DNA of 28,001 nt from Lachnospiraceae bacterium UBA2860. GTDB taxonomy: Bacteria > Bacillota > Clostridia > Lachnospirales > Lachnospiraceae. The stretch lies in the NCBI GenBank assembly GCA_002350625.1, contig DEFE01000036.1:1-28001 (forward strand). The letters run 5' to 3'. A program made the position numbers and the translations under genes. Within the stretch, counting starts at the first letter, position 1, and each line of letters opens with the position of its first letter. The notes beneath the pieces were generated by a model. The model did not search any database. It was not told the DNA's origin and worked only from the letters and a program-made list of their open reading frames with translations. Positions 21,845 through 28,001 of the stretch are shown here, piece by piece.

Positions 21845-23065
21845 ATGCCCGTATCGGAAAATCAGGAAAAAAAGCTGCCCGTTGCCCCGCTTAAGATAGC
21901 CGCTCTCGAGGGAAGCAGACCGATCGCGAAACAGATCAACAGCGCCATCGTCAAGATGCGGAAAACAATCGGGGAGCGCGACAGGAGCACGCTCACGGTA
22001 GCCGGCTATATCGAGCCGGATTATCTCATTGACACAAAGCTCACGCGTTACGGCACCGGCGAAGGCCGCGCCGTGATCAACGAATCCGTCCGCGGCGCCG
22101 ATCTCTACATCATCGCCGACGTGATGAACTACTCCGTCACGTACAAGGTCGTCGGGCGCATCAACCACATGTCTCCGGACAATCATTTCCAGGATCTGAA
22201 GCGCATCATCTCCGCCGCCAACGGCAAGGCGCACCGCATCAGCGTCGTCATGCCCTTCCTGTATGAGAGCAGGCAGCACAAAAGAGCCGGCCGCGAGTCT
22301 CTCGACGCGGCGATGGCGCTGCGCGAGCTGCAGAACTACGGCGTCTCCGAGATCATTACCTTCGACGCGCACGATCCCCGCGTAAGGAACGCGATACCGC
22401 TCCGCGGCTTCGACAACTTCATGCCGACCTACCAGTTCCTCCGCGCCCTGTGCAAGGCCGCGCCGGACCTCACCTTCGACAGCGGTCACTTTATGGTGAT
22501 CAGCCCGGACGAGGGCGCCATGAACCGCGCCGTCTACTTCTCCAACGTTCTCGGCGCCGACATCGGCATGTTCTACAAGCGGCGCGACTACTCGCGCATC
22601 ATAGGCGGCAAGAACCCGATCGTCGCGCATGAATTCCTCGGCGACTCGGTCAAGGGCAAGGACTGCGTCATCATCGACGACATGATCTCCTCCGGCGGCT
22701 CGATGCTCGACGTCTGCCGGCAGATGAAGGAGCGCGGCGCGAAGCGGGTCTTTATCTGCACGACCTTCGGCCTCTTCACGGACGGCTTTGCGAAGTTCGA
22801 CGAATACTATGAGAAGGGCTACTTCACGAAGCTCATCACGACAAACCTCTGCTACCGCCCGCCCGAACTGATGAAGAAGCCCTACTATGAGACGGCCAAC
22901 ATGTACAAGTATCTCGCCAGCATTATCAACACGCTCAACCACGACGAGACAGTCGATAAGGTCAAGAGTACGACGCACAAGATCCAGAAGATGCTTGAGA
23001 AGATGAACGCCCGCGGCGGCGGCCGCGCCGTCATCGACGACGCGGCGGAGCTCGAGCGCCACTGA
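21845..23065 (+). CDS. prs: Ribose-phosphate pyrophosphokinase (divergent PRPP synthetase)
   Basis: Makes PRPP from ribose 5-phosphate and ATP, the precursor of purines, pyrimidines, histidine and tryptophan. The ATG at 21845 (MPVSENQ) has GGAGG six bases upstream; the open frame before it covers the promoter. At 406 residues it is longer than the usual ~310-residue enzyme. The key motif is the PRPP loop DCVIIDDMISSGGSML (about 273-288), and other blocks fit loosely: VMPFLYESRQHKR, ITFDAHDPRVRNAIP, and KNPIVAHEFLGD. The N-terminal domain (LEGSRPIAKQINSAIVKMRK) and the C-terminal tail after about 330 are not those of classical Prs. The type is known from Lachnospiraceae. It is monocistronic between its own promoter and a bidirectional terminator. 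Confidence 0.9.
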   Translation: MPVSENQEKKLPVAPLKIAALEGSRPIAKQINSAIVKMRKTIGERDRSTLTVAGYIEPDYLIDTKLTRYGTGEGRAVINESVRGADLYIIADVMNYSVTYKVVGRINHMSPDNHFQDLKRIISAANGKAHRISVVMPFLYESRQHKRAGRESLDAAMALRELQNYGVSEIITFDAHDPRVRNAIPLRGFDNFMPTYQFLRALCKAAPDLTFDSGHFMVISPDEGAMNRAVYFSNVLGADIGMFYKRRDYSRIIGGKNPIVAHEFLGDSVKGKDCVIIDDMISSGGSMLDVCRQMKERGAKRVFICTTFGLFTDGFAKFDEYYEKGYFTKLITTNLCYRPPELMKKPYYETANMYKYLASIINTLNHDETVDKVKSTTHKIQKMLEKMNARGGGRAVIDDAAELERH

Positions 23066-23124
23066 CAGGCGCATCAGCGTTTAAGCCTCACCTGTTGGAA
23101 TCGCGCGCCGCCGGGCGCACCAAA

Positions 23125-23158
23125 AATATAACCCCGCACGAACGTGCGGGGTTCTTTT
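23125..23158. terminator. Bidirectional terminator between prs and the EF-G-like gene
   Basis: A perfect 10-bp stem (23130-23139 with 23144-23153, AACCCCGCAC/GTGCGGGGTT) with a 4-base loop is flanked by T-rich runs in both directions (TTCTTTTTA on plus, TATATTTTTG on minus). It serves the convergent genes ending at 23065 and 23170. Confidence 0.92.
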
Positions 23159-23169
23159 TATCTTGTTTT

Positions 23170-25257
23170 TTATTCCTCGCCGCCTGCGACCTCGTCGGCC
23201 CTAAGCGCCACCTGCTTAGCCTGAACATCGGCAGGCGCCTGCTCATAGCGCGCGAACTCGAAGGAGAAGTCGCCGGAGCCGCCCGTCATCGAGCGGAGCA
23301 CGGTGCTGTAGCCGTAGATCTCCATCTGCGGAACTTCCGCCTCGATGACTGTCATGCCCTTGCCGGCCGGATTCATGCCGAGCACGCGGCCGCGTCTCTT
23401 GTTGAGATCGCCCATGACGTCGCCGGTGTACTGATCCTTAACCTTGACTCTGAGCGTGATGATCGGCTCAAGAAGAATCGGGTCCGCTGCCATGAAGCCG
23501 TTCTTGAACGCTGTGCGCGTCGCGGTCTTGAAGGCCTGCTCGGAGGAGTCGACCGGATGATAGGAGCCGTCGTACAGCGTCGCCTTGACGCCGACAACCG
23601 GATACCCCGCCAGCGGGCCGGCCTCTACGCTCTCGTTGAGGCCCTTCTCAACGGCCGGATAATAGTTCTTCGGAACCGCGCCGCCGACGACCTCGATCGC
23701 GAACTCGTAGGGAACTTCCATATTGCCGCTCGGCTCGAAGCGCATCTTGACATGTCCGTACTGGCCGTGGCCGCCGGTCTGCTTCTTGTGCTTGCCTTCG
23801 ACGTCGGATTTCTTGCGGATCGTCTCGCGGAACGCCACCTTCGGCGCGCTCAGCTCGATGTCCACTTTATATCTTTCCTTCAGCTTGCTCTTGATGACAT
23901 CGATCTGCTGATCGCCGATGCCGTAAAGGAGCGACTGATGATTCGCGGAGTCGATGACGTTCTTGAAGGTCAGATCCTCCTGCGCAAGTCTCGCGAGAGC
24001 CTGCGCCACCTTGTCTTCATCGCCCTTGTTCGCCGCGCGGTATCTCTCGTAGGTGTACGGCACGGACAGCTCTGTCTTCGGGAAGCTGATCGGCGTCGCC
24101 TTCGTCGAGAGCGTGTCGCCCGTCGAGATGTCAAGCTTCGTCACAGCGCCGATGTCGCCCGCATAGAGCTCCGCGACTTCCTGCGGCTTGTTGCCGCGCA
24201 TCACATAGAGCTTGCCGAGGCGCATCTCGGAATTCTCTTCGGAATCATACAGCGTGTCGTCGCCCTTCAGCGTGCCGGAGCAGACCTTGATGAGAGAATA
24301 CTTGCCGATGAACGGGTCTGCGATGGTCTTGAAGACAAACGCGCTCTTCGGGCCGGCGGGATCGTAATCCGCCGCGAAGTCCTCGCCGCTCTTCACGTTC
24401 TTTCCCGTGATCTTGCATGCGGACGGCGCCGGGAAATAGGTGACGATCTCATCGAGCAGATCCGTGACGCCCTGCTGGTTCACAGGAGATGCGACGCAGA
24501 CCGGGATGATCGAAGCATCCGCGACGTTGGCCGCCAGCGCTTCTGCAACCTCTTCCGCCGTGAACTCGTCGCCGCCGAAATATCTCTCCATGAATTCTTC
24601 GCTCGTCTCGGCGACTGTCTCCATGAGCTCCTCGCGGAAGGTCTCAAGCTCGGCTTCGAGATCGCCCGGAACGGCGCAGTCCTCGGTCTTGCCCTTGGCG
24701 CCGTACTTCTTGCCCTTCTGCGCGACGACGTCGACATAGCCCGTGAGCTTTCCGTCTTCGCGGATCGGGATGTGAAGCGGCACGACCTTCTTGCCGTAGA
24801 GATTCTGAAGCGTCTCGACGACTTCGTTGTAGTTGGCGTCCGCATTGTCAAGTCCGGACACGAGGAACATGCGCGGAAGTCCCTTGTCGTCGCACAGGTT
24901 CCAGGCCTTCTCCGTGCCCACCTGGACGCCGGCCTTGCCCGCGATCACGATGACCGCCGCGTCAGCCGCGGAGACCGCCTCCTCGACTTCGCCCACGAAG
25001 TCAAAGAAGCCGGGCGTGTCAAGGATGTTGACCTTCGTCTTCTTCCACTCGATCGGAACGACTGCGGTGGAGATGGAGAACTTTCTCTTGATTTCCTCTT
25101 TATCGTAATCGCTGATGGTGTTTCCGTCTGTCACGGTGCCCATGCGGGTCGTAATTCCGGACAGAAATGCCATCGCCTCCGTCAGCGTCGTCTTACCGGC
25201 GCCGCCGTGCCCGAGCAAAGCAACATTGCGTATACTGTCAGTTTTGTAAACGTCCAT
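23170..25257 (-). CDS. EF-G-like translational GTPase (EF-G2/FusA paralogue)
   Basis: Resembles elongation factor G along its whole length (695 residues): G domain, domain II, then domains III-V (PVGVKATLYDGSYHPVDSSE, EVPQMEIYGYSTVLRSM, and the C-terminal QAPADVQAKQVALR). Several G-domain motifs differ from classical EF-G: Walker A is GHGGAGKT (16-23, EF-G usually has AHIDAGKT), switch I is DYDKEEIKRKFSIS instead of the RGITI type, switch II is DTPGFFDF (80-87) with Phe at the catalytic His position, and the NKxD position reads SGLD (134-137). It is thus probably a paralogue with a specialised or regulatory role rather than the housekeeping factor. The ATG at 25257 has GGGAGG six bases upstream. 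It has a strong promoter and is monocistronic. Confidence 0.92.
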   Translation of the reverse strand: MDVYKTDSIRNVALLGHGGAGKTTLTEAMAFLSGITTRMGTVTDGNTISDYDKEEIKRKFSISTAVVPIEWKKTKVNILDTPGFFDFVGEVEEAVSAADAAVIVIAGKAGVQVGTEKAWNLCDDKGLPRMFLVSGLDNADANYNEVVETLQNLYGKKVVPLHIPIREDGKLTGYVDVVAQKGKKYGAKGKTEDCAVPGDLEAELETFREELMETVAETSEEFMERYFGGDEFTAEEVAEALAANVADASIIPVCVASPVNQQGVTDLLDEIVTYFPAPSACKITGKNVKSGEDFAADYDPAGPKSAFVFKTIADPFIGKYSLIKVCSGTLKGDDTLYDSEENSEMRLGKLYVMRGNKPQEVAELYAGDIGAVTKLDISTGDTLSTKATPISFPKTELSVPYTYERYRAANKGDEDKVAQALARLAQEDLTFKNVIDSANHQSLLYGIGDQQIDVIKSKLKERYKVDIELSAPKVAFRETIRKKSDVEGKHKKQTGGHGQYGHVKMRFEPSGNMEVPYEFAIEVVGGAVPKNYYPAVEKGLNESVEAGPLAGYPVVGVKATLYDGSYHPVDSSEQAFKTATRTAFKNGFMAADPILLEPIITLRVKVKDQYTGDVMGDLNKRRGRVLGMNPAGKGMTVIEAEVPQMEIYGYSTVLRSMTGGSGDFSFEFARYEQAPADVQAKQVALRADEVAGGEE

Positions 25258-25288
25258 AGTATCCTCCCAAAATCCATAAGATGTTAAC

Positions 25289-25317
25289 ATTATACGAAAA
25301 TGAATTTCGATATTCAA
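25289..25317 (-). promoter_or_regulatory. Promoter of the EF-G-like gene
   Basis: On the minus strand TTGAAT (25312-25317) and a perfect TATAAT (25289-25294) are spaced 17 bases. The leader to 25257 is about 25 bases. Confidence 0.75.
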
Positions 25318-25351
25318 GCACTTTTAAGCGTTTTCACCATTGCTTCTTTGG

Positions 25352-25379
25352 TTGCTATTTGCCTTTTCTGTGATAAAAT
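25352..25379 (+). promoter_or_regulatory. Promoter of the tyrA-aroA operon
   Basis: TTGCTA (25352-25357) and TAAAAT (25374-25379) are spaced 16 bases, with TGA before the -10 (extended -10). The leader to 25422 is about 36 bases and contains AAGGGG as the ribosome site. Confidence 0.6.
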
Positions 25380-25421
25380 TGAAAAAGTAATCGGGGGAGT
25401 ATCAGGATAAGGGGAAATTCT

Positions 25422-26507
25422 ATGCAGATTGGTTTTATCGGTCTCGGCCTCATCGGCGGATCGATTGCAAAAGCCGTGCGCCGTGTCCATCCGGACGCTA
25501 AACTCATCGCCTATAACCGCACACAGGAAGTTCTCAACCAGGCCATCCGCGACGGCGTCATCGACGAAGCCGCATGGGACATCACGGCGGCCTTCGGCAG
25601 TTGTGACTATATCTTTCTGTGTGTGCCTGTCGTCACGATGCGGTCATTTCTGAAGCAGCTCAAGGGGATCATCGGCCCCGATACGATTCTGACCGACGTC
25701 GGTTCCACTAAAGGAGATATTCACAGAGCCGTCAGCGAGCTCGGCCTCGACGCCTGCTTTATCGGCGGGCACCCCATGGCGGGTTCGGAAAAGACGGGCT
25801 ACAAGTACGCGTCCGACCGACTGATTGAGAACGCCTGGTATATCCTGACGCCCGGCGGGGAGGTACCCATCGATAAGGTGAGCGCCTTCTCCGAGTTCGT
25901 GCGCTCTCTCGGCGCTCTGCCGCTGCTCCTGACCTACGAGGAGCACGATTATATCACGGCCGCCGTCAGCCACGTGCCGCACGTCGTCTCGGCCTCTCTC
26001 GTCAACATGGTGCACGATCTCGACGGGCGCGAAGAATATATGCGCACGATCGCGGCCGGCGGCTTCAAGGACATCACGCGCATCTCCTCTTCCTCCCCGC
26101 AGATGTGGGAAGAGATCTGTCTTGCCAACGCCGACAAGATCTGCACGGTCCTCGAGAGCTTTACGAGAAAGCTCACGGACTTCCGCTTTGCCATCCGCAA
26201 CGGAAACCGGGAGAAGCTCCGGCTGTACTTCACGAGAAGCCGCGACTACCGCGACAGCTTCTCGGACGAGGCCAAAGGCCCCATCCGCCGCGACTTCCGT
26301 CTCTACATGGACATCACGGACGAGGCCGGCGCGATCGCGGAAGTAGCCTCCGTCCTCGCCGATGAGCACATCTCCCTCAAGAATATCGGCATCGTCCACA
26401 ACCGCGACTTTGACAAGGGTGTTCTGCGCGTTGAGTTTTACGAAGACGAGACGCTCAAAAGAGCCGTTAACGTATTAAAGCAGAAGGACTACAGGGTGTA
26501 CGTATGA
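25422..26507 (+). CDS. tyrA: Prephenate dehydrogenase with C-terminal ACT domain
   Basis: Oxidatively decarboxylates prephenate to 4-hydroxyphenylpyruvate for tyrosine synthesis. The 361-residue protein starts with an NAD-binding fold (IGFIGLGLIGGSIAKAV, residues 3-19). It has TDVGSTKGDIHRAV, the catalytic-His block FIGGHPMAGSEKTGY, and a helical dimer domain with DYITAAVSHVPHVVSASLV and AAGGFKDITRISSSSPQMW. The last 75 residues (from about RDFRLYMDITDEAGAIAEVA) form an ACT domain, which probably binds tyrosine for feedback control. There is no fused chorismate mutase. It overlaps aroA by four bases (ATGA), so the two are translationally coupled. Confidence 0.95.
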   Translation: MQIGFIGLGLIGGSIAKAVRRVHPDAKLIAYNRTQEVLNQAIRDGVIDEAAWDITAAFGSCDYIFLCVPVVTMRSFLKQLKGIIGPDTILTDVGSTKGDIHRAVSELGLDACFIGGHPMAGSEKTGYKYASDRLIENAWYILTPGGEVPIDKVSAFSEFVRSLGALPLLLTYEEHDYITAAVSHVPHVVSASLVNMVHDLDGREEYMRTIAAGGFKDITRISSSSPQMWEEICLANADKICTVLESFTRKLTDFRFAIRNGNREKLRLYFTRSRDYRDSFSDEAKGPIRRDFRLYMDITDEAGAIAEVASVLADEHISLKNIGIVHNRDFDKGVLRVEFYEDETLKRAVNVLKQKDYRVYV

Positions 26508-27835
26508 TAAAGCTTTCTTCGCTCTCCTCTCTTCGGGGAGAGCTCACCGTTCCCGGCGACAAATCCATCTCACACAGGAGCGTCATGCTCGGCGCCATCG
26601 CGGAAGGCGATACGACGATCCACGGTTTTCTTTCAAGTGAAGACTGCCTCGCGACCATCGACTGCTTCCGGAAGATGGGCGTCTCGATCGAAGAGGCGTG
26701 CGTCCCTGCAGAGCGTGCAGACGGCGAGGAACGGATGGAAACCGTCCTCACGGTGCACGGGAACGGGCTTCGCTCTCTTAAAGATCCCGGCGTCACGTTA
26801 AACGCGATGAACAGCGGCACGACCGTGCGGCTGATGAGCGGCATTTTAGCCGGCCAGAGCTTCGTGAGCCAGATCACCGGAGACGACTCCCTGAGATCCC
26901 GCCCGATGGGCCGCATCATCAAACCGCTCGGCCTCATGGGCGTCATGTGCGCGACGGCCGCCGGCAGCGAGAAGCTTCCGATCACCATTTTCGGCGGACA
27001 GGTCCAGCCCGTCCGCTACGAGAGCCCCATCGCTTCCGCCCAGGTGAAATCCTGCGTGCTGCTCGCCGGACTCTATGCGGACGGACCCACCTTCTACACG
27101 GAGCCGGCCCTCTCCCGCAACCACACGGAGCTCATGCTCGGCTCCTTCGGCGCGAATCTCAAAGTCAAGAAAAAGCCGGGCGAATCCGCCGTGACGACGA
27201 TTCTCTACCCCGGCACCATTTTGACCGGACAGGACATCCGCGTGCCCGGCGACATCTCGTCGGCCGCGTATTTCCTTGCCGCCGGCCTTCTTGTCCCCGA
27301 CTCCTGCATCCGGCTTAAGGGCGTCGGCATCAACGAGACGAGGGACGGCATTCTCCGCGTCATCCGCGCCATGGGCGGCAATCTCGTCACGGAGAATGTC
27401 CGCATGGAAGGCCGCGAAGCTGTCGCGGACATCGCGGTCCGCACGTCGCGCCTCAAGGGGACGGTCATCGGCGGCTCCCTCATCCCGACGCTGATCGACG
27501 AGATTCCGATCATCGCCGTCATGGCGGCCGCGGCCGACGGCACGACTGTCATCCGCGACGCCGCCGAGCTCAAGGTCAAAGAGACCAACCGGCTCGAAGA
27601 GATCGTGACGGATCTCCGCCTCATGGGCATCGGCGTCGAGGAGACGGATGACGGCATGATCATCCACGGCGGCACGCTCACGGGAGCGCGGATCGACCCG
27701 AAGGGCGATCACCGGCTCGCGATGGCTTTTTCCGTGGCGGGGCTCGCTGCGAGAGGCACGACCACCATCACGGACGAGCGCTGTGTCCGCATCTCCTATC
27801 CCGATTTCTACGATGATCTCCTTTCACTGAGTTAA
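26504..27835 (+). CDS. aroA: 3-phosphoshikimate 1-carboxyvinyltransferase (EPSP synthase)
   Basis: Joins phosphoenolpyruvate and shikimate 3-phosphate in the sixth step of the shikimate pathway. The 443-residue protein shows two-domain EPSP synthase motifs: LTVPGDKSISHRSVML near the start, LNAMNSGTTVRLMSGIL, GDDSLRSRPMGRI, SPIASAQVKSCVLLAGL, LSRNHTELML, and DEIPIIAVMAA followed by ELKVKETNRLEEI and the C-terminal DHRLAMAFSVAGL. The DKSISHR and SAQVK forms fit class II enzymes, which are often glyphosate-tolerant; that trait is inferred from motif only. The gene overlaps tyrA by four bases and ends in a strong terminator, so the operon appears to be just these two genes. Confidence 0.96.
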   Translation: MIKLSSLSSLRGELTVPGDKSISHRSVMLGAIAEGDTTIHGFLSSEDCLATIDCFRKMGVSIEEACVPAERADGEERMETVLTVHGNGLRSLKDPGVTLNAMNSGTTVRLMSGILAGQSFVSQITGDDSLRSRPMGRIIKPLGLMGVMCATAAGSEKLPITIFGGQVQPVRYESPIASAQVKSCVLLAGLYADGPTFYTEPALSRNHTELMLGSFGANLKVKKKPGESAVTTILYPGTILTGQDIRVPGDISSAAYFLAAGLLVPDSCIRLKGVGINETRDGILRVIRAMGGNLVTENVRMEGREAVADIAVRTSRLKGTVIGGSLIPTLIDEIPIIAVMAAAADGTTVIRDAAELKVKETNRLEEIVTDLRLMGIGVEETDDGMIIHGGTLTGARIDPKGDHRLAMAFSVAGLAARGTTTITDERCVRISYPDFYDDLLSLS

Positions 27836-27866
27836 AACAACGGGACAATTCCCGTTGTTTTTTTGC
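27836..27866 (+). terminator. Terminator of the tyrA-aroA operon
   Basis: A perfect 10-bp stem (27836-27845 with 27850-27859, AACAACGGGA/TCCCGTTGTT) with a 4-base loop runs into an unbroken T tract. It starts immediately after the aroA stop codon. Confidence 0.95.
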
Positions 27867-28001
27867 GGCAATTTTGACGCATTGTCATAACAGAGGTTTA
27901 CGCCTTGTTATATTTTGAGCGTTAAAAGGATAATAGATATACGCAGTTTCCGCCATACGTCCTCACCTCTCCTCTTGTTCCGCCTGCAGTCTGCAGAGCG
28001 A
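27867..28001. other. Intergenic tail, possible promoter for a gene beyond the window
   Basis: No coding region is visible. TTGTTA (27905-27910) and GATAAT (27929-27934) are spaced 18 bases and could be a plus-strand promoter for a gene beyond the right edge. CTGCAGTCTGCAG near the end is a short near-palindrome. Confidence 0.25.

Noticed and set aside
21824..23074. A 416-codon minus-strand frame opposite the PRPP synthetase
   Set aside because: Val/Arg/Asp/His-rich mirror frame; it would overlap the promoter and the true gene has the PRPP loop motif.
23095..25287. A 730-codon open frame on the plus strand, antisense to the EF-G-like gene
   Set aside because: Its composition (long runs of Arg, Asp, His, Leu, Val) is that of a GC-rich mirror frame, it matches no family, has no ribosome site, and the opposite frame is a clear EF-G-like protein with its own promoter.
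1..28001. CRISPR arrays, tRNA or rRNA genes, insertion sequences, prophage or a defence island
   Set aside because: Read through both strands and found no regularly spaced repeats, no cloverleaf-like gene, no transposase or integrase frame, and no terminal inverted repeats with target duplications.

Overview
The window looks like an ordinary chromosomal segment from a GC-rich, low-motility-signal Gram-positive anaerobe of the class Clostridia, probably Lachnospiraceae or a close relative. The pointers are: strong AGGAGG-type ribosome sites, a divergent PRPP synthetase of the type common in that family, the cluster DUF512/radical-SAM protein - der - plsY - gpsA, a BMP-type nucleoside ABC operon, an EF-G paralogue, and class II-like EPSP synthase. 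The family assignment is inference; no rRNA or other phylogenetic marker was tested. I see no insertion sequence, prophage, CRISPR array, tRNA or rRNA. The window is almost fully coding, with short intergenic gaps that carry readable promoters and terminators.

Layout. 1-1.7 kb: glutamate dehydrogenase gdhA (minus strand) with its own promoter and terminator. 1.7-6.7 kb: a four-gene minus-strand BMP-family ABC importer operon (binding protein, double ATPase, two permeases), with a consensus promoter, an intercistronic hairpin after the binding protein and a terminator. 6.8-8.0 kb: an alanine-type aminotransferase (minus). 8.2-8.7 kb: an unrecognised 175-aa protein (plus). 8.8-10.6 kb: an AraC-type regulator followed by a XdhC-like maturation factor (minus). 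10.7-12.2 kb: an ECF S component, probably for pantothenate, followed by type III pantothenate kinase coaX (minus). 12.3-16.3 kb: an M24 aminopeptidase P followed by an LtaS-like membrane phosphotransferase (minus). 16.5-17.3 kb: an aldo/keto reductase homologue (plus) that has lost two catalytic residues and seems to have no ribosome site. 17.25-21.7 kb: minus-strand operon of a PDZ/radical-SAM DUF512 protein, der, plsY and gpsA; the last gene runs 50 bp into the 3' end of the reductase. 21.8-23.1 kb: PRPP synthetase (plus). 23.2-25.3 kb: an EF-G-like GTPase (minus) with altered G motifs. 25.4-27.8 kb: tyrA-aroA operon (plus) with a strong terminator.

How they fit together. Nucleoside import, PRPP synthesis, glutamate/alanine nitrogen transfer, aromatic amino acid synthesis, pantothenate salvage to CoA, ribosome assembly (Der), phospholipid synthesis (PlsY, GpsA) and envelope polymer synthesis (LtaS-like) make this a core-metabolism region. 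No undescribed multi-gene system is evident. The most interesting items are single-gene oddities: the catalytically altered aldo/keto reductase with a possible leaderless mRNA, the EF-G paralogue lacking the catalytic His and the NK of NKxD, the binding protein with no lipobox Cys, and short tandem duplications at both ends of the aminopeptidase gene.
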